Shown: positions 1 through 10,619 of the stretch, piece after piece
Layout of the letters: every line of letters starts with the position of its first letter
Numbering within the stretch: the stretch's first letter is position 1
Origin: Prorocentrum cordatum
Lineage: Eukaryota > Sar > Dinophyceae > Prorocentrales > Prorocentraceae
Assembly (NCBI GenBank): GCA_963575745.1
Contig: CAUYUJ010014210.1
Location: 147,501 to 211,500, forward strand
Length of the DNA stretch: 64,000 nucleotides
Direction of reading: 5' to 3'
Notes under the pieces: model-generated
Database searches by the model: none
Told to the model about the DNA's origin: nothing
Seen by the model: only the letters and a program-made list of their open reading frames with translations
Translations under genes and position numbers: made by a program

Positions 1-717
1 CGAGGGTCAAGGGCTGGCCAGGCCTCGCAGGGGGGATGGAAGCGAGCTAGGGCAACAGAGCTACCCCAGTCAAGCACGAGGGCAGGGAGTCCTTCGAACG
101 CGAACATGTTCAGCAAAAGAGGCTAAGGAGCGAGGACGGGAAGGAGGAGGGGAGGAGGAGGAGGAGGACGAGAATCATGGAACCATGGGATCAAAAAGTG
201 CGCGGTGCACGCCGCGCGCAGGCGGGCCGCGATGGCGGGCGACCAGCACCCCAGGCCCCCCCTTCACGGTGGAAGCGGGCCCGCAGGCGCTCGCCCCGAC
301 GAGCAGGGGATAGGCAGCTACCTCGCCGCCCGGCGACTTGCTTCCAGCCGACAGGGCGCGGTGCGCAGGGGGGCGGTCGGTTTATTTCGTCACTGCGAGG
401 TACCCCTGCCCTATTAGCTGGCACGCGCACGTGGGCTTGCTCCCCAGGGTGAGCGGGCGCAAAGCCACCGTGGGACTTGCGGGCCACATGGCCCCGCCTC
501 TCGACCAAATGCGCCATCCCCCGTGCCAGGTGCCCATTTCCAGGTCACCGAACGAGGCTATCGCCGCCGCCGCGGGCGAAGTGCCGCGCGGCTGGTTCCA
601 GAAGACGCGAGCCGGTTTAGCTGCGACAGCCGCCGCGCGCAGTCGACTCTGACGGTGTGCCCCGAACAGTGTTTTGGACTGATGCCGTGAGCGCAGGCGA
701 GAGGCCCCCGCCGTCGA
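1..717. other. GC-rich sequence, no gene recognised
   Basis: Unique-looking GC-rich DNA. Several frames are open on both strands, but the peptides are Arg/Pro/Ala-rich, as expected from composition alone. I see no domain, no tandem repeat and no RNA gene. Confidence 0.5.
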
Positions 718-842
718 GGCAGGAGGAGGAAGACGAGGAGGATGAGGAGGAGGAGGGCGAGGAGGGGGAAAAAAAGAGGGAGGAGGAGAAGGAGGACCGA
801 AGGAGGAGGAGGAGGAGGGCGAGAGGAGGAGGAGGAGGCGGA
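718..842. repeat. GGA-rich polypurine tract
   Basis: Imperfect GGA/GAG trinucleotide repeat with AAG interruptions. It is almost purely purine on the plus strand. The acidic or Arg-rich peptides it would encode depend only on frame. Confidence 0.8.
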
Positions 843-945
843 GCAGCAGGACTATTTTTTCAAATGTCCACGACGTCGCCTCCCGACCCTGACAGTACAG
901 GACTGCCGACCTGCAGCGGAGGGCGACGCAGGCTGCGCCATTTTC

Positions 946-1125
946 TGGCGAGTAACGCTAACGCCAGACTGTTGACGCCTACCTCAGGCAGTGCGCCGAC
1001 GGGCTGGGACCAAGCCCCCGTGGTGCGACGTCTAGTGGCGAGCAACGCTAACGCCAGACTGCTGAGCCGAGCTCAAGCAGCAGCGCCGACGGTCCAAGGC
1101 CATGCCCCCGCGGCGCGAACGTGCG
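946..1125. repeat. 90-bp tandem duplication
   Basis: The phrase TGGCGAGTAACGCTAACGCC at 946 recurs at 1036 as TGGCGAGCAACGCTAACGCC. Further matches (AGACTG, GCGCCGACGG, CCCCCG) continue to about 1125. The rest of 850-1337 holds no gene that I can support. Confidence 0.75.
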
Positions 1126-1337
1126 CGAAACAAGGCACACAAGGAGACCATGTTTCGCGCGCCCTGTTCGGGGCACCGTGCACTGACGCCCAACCTGTCC
1201 ACCACCCACTCCGTGGGCGGCCGCTGGCGACGAGAGCAATTTCCTCTCCCGTTGCACCCTACGGGCAAACACTGGTGACTGTCGGGATGCTACCCGCCTG
1301 TTTTCCTGGGAAGGAGTCCCAGTGGCACAGGTGCCGA

Positions 1338-1490
1338 GGATGAAGAGGAGGACGAGGGGGAGGAGGAGGAGGAGGAGGAGGAGGAGGAGGAGGAGGAGGA
1401 GGAGGAGGAGGAGGAGGAGGAGGAGGGCAAGCTAGGTGCGCTCGCGTCATATCTGACGTCAGACCCCTCCCCCAATCCCTTAACATGGCG
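1338..1490. repeat. GGA microsatellite with conserved 3' flank (copy 1)
   Basis: A nearly pure GGA run (about 1341-1424) is followed by GGCAAGCTAGG and then CGTCATATCTGACGTC. The same flank follows the GGA run at 3218, so run and flank behave as one repeated cassette. Confidence 0.7.
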
Positions 1491-1580
1491 TAGAACTCCT
1501 ATGTATTCGCTCAATGGGACGTCGCAGCATGGCAAAATATGACATGGCACGACATGGTGTCGAATATCAACGTGTAGCAT

Positions 1581-2640
1581 GACATAGCATGGCGTGGCGA
1601 CGCCCCAAGGGTGGGGAGGTTGTCTGCGGCCAAAAAATCAACGAGTCGACACCGATTGTTTATTCGGGAAACCATTTTCTAGATTTTGGGGCCAATTCGG
1701 AAGGACCGAAAACCATGTCATGGCATGGCGATGGAAATAATGGCGCCAACACTGCAGCGGGAGCACGATTCGGAACGAGCGGAAACGCGGAAATGAGGCC
1801 AACGTTGCAGCGGGAACACAATTCGGAAAGAGCGGTAGCCCGAAAATGAGGCCAGCGCTTCAGCGAGAGCAAGAAAAAACAATAACAACAACACGGAAGC
1901 GCTGGAAATGAGGACGCGTAGCCAGACATAGCATGGCGTGGCGACGCCCCAGAGTTGGGGGTGGTCTTCTGTGGCAAAGAAAATCAACGAATCAACAGCG
2001 AATGTGTAATCACTTCCGATGGTCTATTCGGGAAACCATTTTCTAGATGTTGGGGCTAATTTGGATGGACCGAAAACCATGCCGTGGCATGGCGCTGGAA
2101 ACAATGACGCGAGCGCTGCAGCGGGAGCACGATTCGGAACGAGCAGAAACGTGGAAATGAGGCCAGTGCTGCAGCAGGAGCGGATTCGGAACGAGCGGTA
2201 GCCCGAGAATGAGGCCAGCGCCTCAGCGGGAGCAGCAGTTTGAACAAAAACTCAGCGCGGAAGCGCGGAAATGAGGACGCGTAGCCTGACATAGCATGGC
2301 GACGCCCCAAAAGGGGCTTCCGCGGCCCAAATAATCAACGAATCGACACCGAATGTGAAATCACTTCCGATGGTTTCTTCGGGAGGCCATTTCTCAGATT
2401 TTGGGGCCAATTCGGAAGGACCGAGAACCATTCGTGGCATGGCGCTGGCAATAATGACGCCAACACTGCAGCGGGAGCTCGATTCGGAACGAGCGGAAAC
2501 GCGGAAATGAGGCCAGCGCTGCAGCGGGATCACGATTCGGAACGAGCGGTAGCCCGAAAATGAGGCCAGCGCCTCGGCGAGAGCAGCATTTTGACAATGA
2601 CCCAAGCGAACACCCAACTCCAGGGACTCCTGAGCAAGAA
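1581..2640. repeat. Tandem repeat of about 350 bp, three units
   Basis: The phrase GACATAGCATGGC...GACGCCCC begins units at 1581, 1925 and 2288 (spacing 344 and 363 bp). Each unit carries GGACCGAAAACCATG-like and GCAGCGGGAGCACGATTCGG sub-motifs, the latter repeated within a unit, and ends in GATTCGGAACGAGCGGTAGC. Open frames here follow the repeat, so I call no gene. Confidence 0.8.
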
Positions 2641-2734
2641 ACCAGTACGCGGAGGCGGAGAGGGGCCTGACATTCCCCGGACGCCACCAGGGGAGACAGG
2701 AGAGTAGTACATCATATAGTGTAACTGTTAAACG

Positions 2735-2948
2735 TGGAAGAGGAGAGAGAGAGAGAGAGGGGGGGGAGGAGAGAGAGGAGGAGGGATGAGGAGGAGGAGG
2801 AGGAGGAGAGAGGAGGAGGAGGAGGAGGAGGAGGAGGAGGAGAGGAGGAGGAGGAGGTGGAGGAGGAGGAGGAGGAGGAGGAGGAAGAGGAGCGGAGGAG
2901 GAGGAGGAGGAGGGAGGAGGAGACGCGGAGGAAGAGGAGGAGGAAATA
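2735..2948. repeat. GGA polypurine tract
   Basis: Long imperfect GGA/GAGA tract on the plus strand. The following 2950-3215 is GC-rich with Ala/Pro-coding frames and no recognisable domain. Confidence 0.85.
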
Positions 2949-3217
2949 GAGGGCGAGGAGACGCAGGCTGCGGCCGCGGAGCCCCGGGAGCGCCGAGGAG
3001 GAGGAGGAAGAGGAGACAGCCCGGGCCGCCGCCCCCGCTGCCGCCCCCGCCGCTGCCTCGCCGCCGCCCCCGCCACCGACCGGCTGAGGGGGCCGGTGGA
3101 CGGGGGGCCCTCCCAGGGCCCCCCGCGGCCGGCGCGGGCGCCGGTCCGCAGGGCGCGCTCGCCGAGTGCCCCGGGGATCCCATCGGACTCGGGGACCCCC
3201 GGCGCCCCGCCCGCGGA

Positions 3218-3375
3218 GGAGGAGGAGGAGGAGGAGGAGGAGGAGGAGGAGGAGGAGGAGGAGGAGGAGGAGGAGGAGGAGGAGGAGGAGGAGGAGGAGG
3301 GGGGAAGGGCAAGCTAGGGCTCGCGTCATATCTGACGTCCTACCCCTCCCTCCCATCCCTTAAGATTTTCTCTAT
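3218..3375. repeat. GGA microsatellite with conserved 3' flank (copy 2)
   Basis: A GGA run (3218-3300) is followed by GGGCAAGCTAGGGCTCGCG and TCATATCTGACGTC, matching the flank of the run at 1338. Confidence 0.7.
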
Positions 3376-3427
3376 CCGCGGACGCGTGTCGTAGCGGACC
3401 TGTGGCTCCGCGCGCGCGTGCGTAGTG

Positions 3428-3846
3428 GGTGGTGGTGCACGTGCGTGCGTGCGTATGCGTGCGTGGTTGTCGTGGTGGTGTGGTGGTGGTGCGTGGTGGT
3501 GGTGGTGGTTGGTGGTCGGTGGTGGTAGTGGTGGTGGTGGTGGTGGTGGTGGTGGTGGTGGTGGTGATTGTGTGTGGGTGGTGGTGCTGGTGGTGGTGGT
3601 TGGTGTGGTTGTGGTGGTGGTGTGGTACTGGTGCTGGTGTGGTCGTGGTGGTGGTGGTGGTGGTGTGTGGTGGTGGTGGTGGTGGTGGTGGTGATGGTGG
3701 TGGTGGTGGTGCTGGTGGTGGTGGTGGTGCTGGTGGTGGTGGTGTTGGTACTGGTGCTGGTGCGGGTGGTGGTGGTGGTGGTGGTGGTGGTGGTGGTGGT
3801 GGTGGTGGTGGTGGTGGTGGTGGTGGTGGTGGTGGTGGTGGTGGCG
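3428..3846. repeat. GGT trinucleotide repeat
   Basis: About 420 bp of GGT/GTG repeats with scattered TGT, GCT and GAT interruptions. The last 80 bp are nearly pure. Val/Trp/Gly or His/Thr runs encoded here are artefacts of the repeat. Confidence 0.9.
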
Positions 3847-3959
3847 GTGCGGCGCGGTGGTGGCGGGCGGATGGGCGCGCGAGGAAAAGGCCCGCGCTGG
3901 GGCGAGAACGCCATCCTGAACGACGGAGGCCAAACACCGATCCGAAAATGAGGCCCACG

Positions 3960-4370
3960 CTGCAGCGGGAGCACGATTCGGAACGATTCGGGAGCAGAAA
4001 TGAGGCCGGCGCCTCAACGAGAGCAGCATTTTGGGAAAAAATGACGCCGGCGCCTCAGCGAGAGTCGTTTCCCGGGATTTCCCGGGCATCCTGTGTGTAA
4101 AAAAAACAGTACGCGGAGGGTGCGCGGCCATCACCCGGACGCCATCAGGGGAAGGATTCGGGAGCAGAAATGAGGCCGGCGCCTCAACGAGAGCAGCATT
4201 TTGGGAAAAAATGACGCCGGCGCGAGAGCAGCATTTTGGGAAAAAATGACGCCGGCGCCTCAGCGAGAGTCGTTTTCCGGGATTTCCCGGGCATCCTGGG
4301 TGTTTAAAAAACACCAAATACGCGGAGGTGCGCGCCCATCACCGGACGCCCTCCGCAGGGAAGAGGGGAG
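3960..4370. repeat. 170-bp direct repeat related to the 1581-2640 array
   Basis: GATTCGGGAGCAGAAATGAGG occurs at 3985 and again at 4155 with 170-bp spacing. The unit ends in a TACGCGGAGG...GGACGCC segment that also occurs near 2647. The start (GCAGCGGGAGCACGATTCGG) matches the earlier array, so this is a diverged block of the same family. Confidence 0.75.
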
Positions 4371-4404
4371 AGGTATATTTCCTATTGAGTACTTGTGAGC
4401 GTAG

Positions 4405-4716
4405 GAGTTAGGAGGGGTAGGCGGGGGTAAGGGGGTGGAGGGGAGAAGGAGGAGGAGGAGGGGAGGAGAGGTTGAGGAGGAGGAGGAAGGAGGAGGAGGA
4501 GGTAAGGAGATGACTAGGAGGAGGAGGCGGGGAGGTAGGAGCCAGGAGGAGGGGGAGGAGGAGTGGGGAGGAGGAGGAGGAGGGGGAGGATGGAGGAGGA
4601 GGAGGGAGGAGGCGGGAGGGAGGAGCAGGAGGAGGAGGGGTGAGGAGGGAGGGGGACCAGGAGGAGGAGGAGGAGGAGGAGGAGGAGGAGGAGGAAGAGG
4701 AGGGAGCCGGGAAAAC
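4405..4716. repeat. GGA polypurine tract
   Basis: Imperfect GGA-rich tract, plus-strand purine, with AGG and GGGG interruptions. Confidence 0.85.
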
Positions 4717-5747
4717 ACGAAACACGCCTGACGGGGCCCTCCCGGGCGGGTCGGGGTCCTCTGGGGCCTGCGCCCGCGTGCCAGTCTGGGGCAGGCGCGC
4801 GCAAGTCTGCGCGGGCTCCCCGCGCTGTGTTCCGATGGCGCCCTGCCGAAAGCGCCACTCGGTGGTCTAAGGATGGGGTCCTGAGGAATGGGGCCCTGAG
4901 GACGAGGTGCCTCAGACAACGCAAATGCACCCTTGAGTCCCCTCCTATCCTTAGGACCCCATCCCTCAGGACCCAGTCTCTGATCCACCGAGAGAGGCCT
5001 CTCCAGCGTTCCTGGCGTTGCCCTCTCGGGAGCACTTTCCCACCCGCCGCGCACTCGCGCATACGGAGGCCCCGCCCCGCGTGGGGTGCTGGGTGCTTTA
5101 CGCTTGCGCAGGCCCTCCCGAGATGCAATCCCTGTAGAATCATGCTTGCGAAGACCCCCCCAGCTGCCGACGAGAGCAACGCCTGGGGGCTCCTGCGCGA
5201 ATTTGCTTCTCTCCCCGCCTCTCACTCTCCCTCCTCGTTTGGATGCAGTCTTGCACTGCGTGCTCCCTTTGTTTTGAACACCCCGCGCCGGACCCCAGCC
5301 ATCGATCCGGATAGCGTCTACCGACTTGGGGGCGTCAACGGGGGGCAGCTTGCTCATTGAGTTTCTCGTCCGCCTGGTCCCGGCCCTCCTCTCCTCGCCT
5401 GCCACGTTCTCCTGGGCTGCATCGGCAACCGCGCTCGCCCGCGCGGCTCGGCCCCTCCACCCAAGCGCGGCACGACTCTGAAGCGTCACCTCTGGGCTCC
5501 CGTAAGGCATGCGTGCGGCTACCGCCTCCGGTGCTGCTCGGGGCGAGTGGCCTGCGCACGAGCGAGATGTTTGCTGTGTGCCTGCGGACATTCGTCTGGT
5601 TGCCTCTCCCCTCTCTCGCTCCCCCTCCCTTGCCGTCGGTGCCCCTCTCCCTCCCGCTCCTCCCCCCCTTCCTCCTTCCAATTCCTCCTCTCCTCCATCA
5701 GGAATCAAGAATCAGGAGCGTGGCGTCACCGCATAGCTAAAGCACAA
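4717..5747. other. GC-rich interval, no gene recognised; short foldback inside
   Basis: No convincing exon. GGATGGGGTCCTGAGGAATG at 4871 is near-complementary to CCTATCCTTAGGACCCCATC at 4945, which would give a hairpin with about a 50-bp loop. 5590-5700 is CT-rich. Confidence 0.4.
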
Positions 5748-5943
5748 CCCTCCGCGAAACTGAACGCAAATTTTGCCGACCCCCCCTCGGCCCCCATTTC
5801 GATGTTCAATTTCGCGAGCGGCCCGGTGCGCGGACGCCGTCGGAAAATTCGAAGTCACGTGTTTCGGCGTCAACATGTAAATTTGGGGGTCTGGGGGCGC
5901 CGACGCGGCGCGGGGGATAACTTGCGCTAAGCTTCGCGGAGGG
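5748..5943. mobile_element. Putative 196-bp non-autonomous inverted-repeat element
   Basis: The left end CCCTCCGCGAAACTGAACGC and the reverse complement of the right end, CCCTCCGCGAAGCTTAGCGC, match over about 25 bp with a few differences. The interior has no open frame of note. I see no clear target-site duplication. Size and structure suit a MITE, but a foldback of other origin is possible. Confidence 0.45.
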
Positions 5944-6036
5944 ATGTGGTGCTCTCAGCCGAGAAGAGAAATTCACACAGGAACGAAAACGAGTGTGTGT
6001 CAGACTGGGCTCGTGCTGCTCGGGCACGTGAACACT

Positions 6037-7210
6037 TCAGCTTCCGTCAGAAAGGCGTCGCCGACGTCTTTGGCGACCACGCTCAGCCAGCACCGTACTC
6101 CAAATCTGGAAAACAAGGGCCCATCCCCCATGTCGGTCCGACTCCATTAGGACAACCATCTGCGCACCCAGCTGCTTGTAACATTACCGCGTCGCCCATC
6201 CATGGCGTGCATAGATCATAGCGGTAACCGCATGGACAAGGATATGCTCCATCTGCGCCAAGCTGAACTCCGCGTCAGTGCTATCCCCGTCCGCCCGGGC
6301 CACCGTATCTGTCACCTCGCCCTCCTCGTCCGTCTTCTACTGGGCATTTGGTTTCAGATCAAGCTCGGCGCTGCTGGCATCGGAGGCGCATGGTGCAGGG
6401 GCGACTTCCGGCTTGAGAAACCTTCTGTGAATCGCTGTCCACGAAAACTCGGACAACGAAAATAACCGATATAAGAATCTGTCTCAAACCTTGGCTCTGC
6501 CTGAGGCGCTGGATGACACATGCACTCCGGCGTCGAACGACGAATCCGAAGCAGGCGAAGTCAAGGGTAAACTCTCCTTCGCAGAAGCAACAAAAATATG
6601 ATCTTCACACTGCTGTGCTACAGTCTTCGGTTTTTGACCCTCTGCCTCGGCACCGCTGGGAGGCCCAACTTGCGCTGTACAAACCCTCACACGGCTACTG
6701 GACCCTGATTGAATCTGACCCTCGTTGTCAGCGAATCCAAGAACGTTGGTTTGTGCAGCACCTGGCAAGCACGAAAGAAAAACAACATTTTCTGCACCTA
6801 CCGTAAAATGCTCAAAACCCACAACAGATGGATTGCAAAACGCAGCAATAAAGGGCAACGGATAACAATACAATCCGACAAAAGCATGAATGCAGTGGTG
6901 ATTGTATCGAACTCGTACTCTCAGAAACAACGTCGGACGAAGAAGACAGATTGCTATGAACAAAATCTCAACGACCATCCCTAATGACTCCTTCGCCACT
7001 TGCGAACCATAACATGATCGAAGGATGTGCACGATCCGATCTCGAAGCCGGCGCTTCTTTGACTATGTGTAAGCATGAGCTCCACCGTGGCGCACCACCT
7101 GACGTGCCGTCAGGGCGGGCCAAGAGTTTTGCCTGAGAGGTCCTGCCAAAAGAGACCTTGAAGCTTGCAACTTCCAACAGCAACACGGAGGAATGGCGAA
7201 TCGTCATCAA
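6037..7210 (-). pseudogene. Decayed or intron-split membrane-protein frame, unknown family
   Basis: On the minus strand one frame runs from a TAG near 7064 down to 6037. It is broken by TGA (6484-6486), TAG (6337-6339) and TAA (6184-6186), and ends at TGA (6037-6039). Each segment has balanced, protein-like composition. Two hydrophobic stretches are visible (EILFIAICLLRPTLFL and FVGLYCYPLPFIAAFC), followed by a Ser/Ala-rich and acidic part (KTDEEGEVTDTVARADG). Above 7064 a second frame (VSFGRTSQAKLLARPDG) appears to continue the same protein, implying a frameshift or splice. The first segment opens with GTG, not ATG, in this interval. GC is lower than in the neighbours. I do not recognise the family. 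Either the gene is dead or the stops lie in introns; the sequence alone does not decide. Confidence 0.4.
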
Positions 7211-7211
7211 A

Positions 7212-7595
7212 ATTAGGCTTTCGCCTCGGCGCCGCGCACACTCGTCGCAGATATTTCCAAGTTATGCGCGGATGTAGGGCGGTTGGTTTTCAACATGGGG
7301 CTCTCGCCTTGGCACCGCGTACGCTCTTGTTAAATATATCCCGCAACTACACGGATGGAGGGCGGCTGGTCTTCCTAATGGGGCTATCGCACTGGCGCCG
7401 TGCACACTTGTTTTTACGCATTATCAGCACGTACACGGATGGAAGGTGGCCGATTTCCAACCTGGGGCTCGCGGCTTGGCACCGCACACGCTCGTCTTTA
7501 AGTGTCCCGACAGCTACAATAGTGGAGGTCGGCTGGTTTTGAACCTAGGGCGCTCGCCCTGGCGCCGCGCGCACTAGTTCTTCAAACGAGCAAGT
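7212..7595. repeat. Tandem repeat of about 85-90 bp, four to five diverged units
   Basis: The phrase GCTCTCGCCTTGGCACCGCG and its variants recur near 7212, 7300, 7380, 7470 and 7550. Each is followed by ACGGATGGAGGGCGGCTGGT-like sequence. Units are quite diverged. Confidence 0.7.
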
Positions 7596-7769
7596 TTTTA
7601 GAAAAGGGGCTCCCTTTCGGGGGTGCGACGCCACTTTTTTTTTTTTTTACTTGGGGGGCGATTCCTTTTGGGCTGGTTCTACAAACAATCAGGTGTTTTT
7701 TTGGGGGGGCGAGCCCTTTTCGAAAGAGGCTCCCCTTGGCGTCTGGCACAGGCAAAAGATAGCGTGGTG
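7596..7769. other. Short interval with a T-run and G-runs, no gene
   Basis: Contains a T-run near 7637 and G-runs near 7653 and 7705. Nothing gene-like is seen. Confidence 0.4.
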
Positions 7770-7945
7770 CGGAGGAGGAGGAGGAGGAGGAGGAGGAGGA
7801 GGAGGAGGAGGAGGAGGAAGGGACGGAGGAGGAGGGGAGGATGGAGGGAGGAGGGAGGGAGGAGGAGGAGGGAGGAGGGGAGGAGGAGGAGGAGGAGGAG
7901 GAGGAGTGAGAGGAGGAGGAGGAGGGAGGAGGGAGGAGGGAGCAG
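7770..7945. repeat. GGA polypurine tract
   Basis: Imperfect GGA repeat on the plus strand. Polarity flips to TCC from 8073 on. Confidence 0.85.
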
Positions 7946-8033
7946 CTGCACGGGTGGAGGGCGGCTCCTGCTCCGAGGAAGGGGCCCTCGCCCGAGACGT
8001 CGCCGGGAGCTCATGGGCCGGCAAGGTAACGCA

Positions 8034-8240
8034 GCATACCCGCAACGCTTGCACCCGTGCAGGGTGATTCCTCCTCCTCCTCCTCCTCCTCCTCCTTCTC
8101 CTCCTCCTCCTCCTCCATACCTGCAACGCTTGCACCCGTGCAGGGTGATTCCTCCTCCTCCTCCTCCTTCTCCTCCTCCTCCTTCTCCTCCTCCTCCTCC
8201 TCCATACCTGCAACGCTTGCACCCGTGCAGGGTGATTCCT
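8034..8240. repeat. Composite repeat: 38-bp unique unit alternating with TCC runs
   Basis: The unit GCAACGCTTGCACCCGTGCA plus GGGTGATTCC occurs three times (near 8040, 8122 and 8210). The first two copies are followed by TCC runs of different length. Unit and microsatellite appear to have been duplicated together. Confidence 0.8.
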
Positions 8241-8479
8241 GCTCGTGGCGGGGGGATTTCTCTCCACCGGCTTGGCCAGTAAGACCCGACGCTGTCGCAT
8301 TCTCTTGTCTTTGAGTCGGAGCGCCCGCCTGAATTGCGGGCCCACAGGGGCTCCTCTTTCAAGTGGGGCGCTTCGCGCAAGGAGCCATATGTTTGCAAGT
8401 AGGGGCTAGCGAGAAGGGGGCTTGGAACGGGAGGGTGTCTTGCAACATCGGTGGTACATTTTGGGTTTAAACTGGCCCC
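8241..8479. other. No gene recognised
   Basis: GC-rich sequence without domain, repeat or RNA signal that I can see. Confidence 0.4.
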
Positions 8480-8640
8480 TCTTCCGCCTCCTTCTCCTCC
8501 TCTTCTTCCTCCTCCTCTTCCTCCATCCTCCTTCTTCTCATGCTGCGGAGTCGTTTCCTCCTCCTCCTCCTTCTTTTCCTCCTCATCCTCCTCCTCGTCT
8601 GTCTCACCTGTCTCCCTCTTCCCCCTGCTCCTCCACACGC
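8480..8640. repeat. TCC/CTC polypyrimidine tract
   Basis: Imperfect TCC/TTC repeat on the plus strand (GGA on the minus strand). Confidence 0.75.
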
Positions 8641-8710
8641 CATCCCTTTACCAAGTGCCTGGCTCTCACGCGTCTTGCCCGATATCCCCCTCCCATCTTC
8701 TTCCCCTTGG

Positions 8711-8806
8711 CTGGGCGATGCGCAGATCCTTCTCCAGCGCAGACCGCGCCCCCGCCGCCTTCTGCACCTGCTCCTTGGCCTCGCGGAGCTCCTCGCCGCA
8801 CGGGGT
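8711..8806 (-). CDS. Small coiled-coil exon candidate
   Basis: On the minus strand a frame reads EELREAKEQVQKAAGARSAL and then EKDLRIAQ. It is a strongly helical, heptad-like segment rich in Glu, Lys, Leu and Ala. It starts directly after an in-frame TAG in the context CTACTGTAG, which would serve as an AG acceptor. Beyond IAQ the frame loses this character, and a GC donor (CA/GCCAAG) is possible there. The protein is unknown. It sits between two TCC tracts, which would be GGA-rich introns in the sense of this strand. It could also be a retrotransposon ORF1 fragment. Confidence 0.4.
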
Positions 8807-8857
8807 CTACAGTAGGGGGCAGCGGGGAGGGGGCCTCGGGGGCAGCGGGAAGGGGAC

Positions 8858-9090
8858 CTCCTCCTCCTCCTCCTCCTCCTCCTCTCCTCTTCCTCTCCAT
8901 CCTCCCCTCCTCCTCCTCCCCTTCCTCCTCCTCTCCTCCTCCTCCTCCTCCTCTTTTCAACTCCTCTCCTCTTCCTCCTCCTCCTCCTCCTCCTCCTCCT
9001 CTCCTCCCCCTCCTCCTCCTCCTCTTCCTCCTCCTCCTCCTCCTCCTCCTCCTCCACCTCCTCCTCCTCCGCCCCCTCTTCCTCCGAGGA
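8858..9090. repeat. TCC polypyrimidine tract
   Basis: Long TCC repeat with CTCC and TTCC interruptions. Poly-Glu or poly-Arg frames on the minus strand are products of the repeat. Confidence 0.85.
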
Positions 9091-9625
9091 CACTGCTGCT
9101 CCCTCCTGCCCCCCCCCTCCTGCCTTCACCCCGCTACCTCCCACGGCCGTCGCCACCCCGCCGCCCCGTCCTCCCTCCAACAAAACGGAAAGGGGAGAGC
9201 GAGGAGGGGCGGCGGGGGAGATCTGGGGGAGCACGACGTGGGAGATGCGCTCGCCTTGGGCGAGCAGGCCAGCAACGCGGCCTGCTGGCCTGAGCGAGGG
9301 CGAGGGGGAGCGAGCTCCGCGGGAGGCGGCAGGAGGAGGGGATAAGGACCGAGGTTGAGGGCGATGAGGGGAGGGGGGGGGCCAAAATGGGCGCGGTGGC
9401 GCCGTGCGAACCCTGCCACTGGGGCCTTCGGTGGAGCTCCCTATGGGGCCTGAAACGTATGAGGGGTGTGCCGAAAAGGCCGGGGCCTTCGGAGGAGCTC
9501 CCCATGGGGCCATGAAATGCTGCACTGGGTGTGCCGAAACAGACACATGCGGAGGGCAGAGGCAAGGAGAGTAGGAGGGAGGAGGGGAAAAAGCGCGGGA
9601 GGTGAGGAGCGCTGGGCGCTGTCTC
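9091..9625. other. No gene recognised; weak minus-strand peptide
   Basis: The minus strand near 9200-9300 reads GRVAGLLAQGERISHVVLPQ, which is protein-like but short and without clear splice borders. GGGCCTTCGG(T/A)GGAGCTCCC occurs twice (9422 and 9482). No other feature is seen. Confidence 0.3.
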
Positions 9626-9792
9626 TTCAAAACGAGGACCCAACACCACAGAATGGTTGGGAAAAGCCCTGGACACGCAAAGCAAAACGAATGCATGTGT
9701 CACAGGGTCGGTGCAGAAGCAGTTGCACCAGGAGGGCCCCCTGGAGCGGGCACGCAAAAAGTCAATTTTCAATGTTATGTAATTGGCTAGGG

Positions 9793-10076
9793 CCTCCCGA
9801 TCTCTTTATTCAGTGAGGATTCTGCGCAAAACCTCCAAACCCTTTTTCCACGAGGGAAAACGGAGGTCTGCGGACCACGTCAGGCATCGAGGATCCGAGA
9901 TAGGGGCGGCACACTTTCCTCGAGCGGGCACTCGCGAAACACACTTGTTCCACCCAGAGCGGGACTCCACCTTGCTTTCGCACGGAAATTCGCTGGCCCT
10001 CTTCAAGCGTGACACTAGGGGACAAGGTTTACCCTCTAGAAGACAGCCCCGGGCCTTCGCCGATTTTGGGAAAACG
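9793..10076 (+). repeat. Diverged tail module of the composite repeat family
   Basis: 9793-9950 matches 47803-47951; both contain ATCGAGGATCCGA, ACTTTCCTCGAGCGGGCAC and ACACTTGTTC. It is followed by a degenerate tail (GGTTTACCCTCTAGAAGACA, then GGGCCTTCGCCGATTTTGGG). This is an old, isolated copy with no head. Confidence 0.55.
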
Positions 10077-10619
10077 CTACACGTCGTTCATTTCTAATCG
10101 TGCCGTTTCTGATTGTTCCTGCCCCCTAGCGGCCAGGAAGAGCCCCAGGATAGAACACTTAGAAATGAAAGGATCTTGGCCCCCAAAAATCAAGGAACTT
10201 CCCCGAATTAGAAATCAGCAGTGTGTACTCATGCACCCGCCCTTGCCCCTGGCTCTGCCCCTGCCCTCCTCCCCGTCTTCCTCTTGCACTTTCCCTGCCC
10301 TTCGATGCGGTTGTTCAACGGCTCCTGCGTGAGACCAGCACGCACCCGTGTGCGGCGACGCAGGGGGCGGGATGCGACTCTTGCTGTGCCCAGAGAACTG
10401 AGCAAAGGAAGGTAGGGAGGGAGGGAGTCAGGAGTTTGCGCCCAGCAGCGTGCCGAGGAAAGGAAGAGGGCGGCAAGCTGGGACCCTCGAAACCTGACGC
10501 GCGCAGGCGCGCTTACCTCAAGGGGGAATGCCCGCCGCCTCCGGCTTCGGCTGGCATGCCGGTCATGGAGACCGCAGAGGCTGACGATGAAGTTGACGTG
10601 TGTGCCAGCGCCTCGGGCA

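Noticed and set aside
3429-4100. Long open frames over the GGT and GGA microsatellites
   Set aside because: Homopolymeric or two-residue peptides on both strands reflect composition only.
7596-7740. Inverted-repeat element around AAAAGGGGCTCCCTTTCGGG and GAGCCCTTTTCG
   Set aside because: Only about 8 bp are complementary at consistent offsets, too weak to call.
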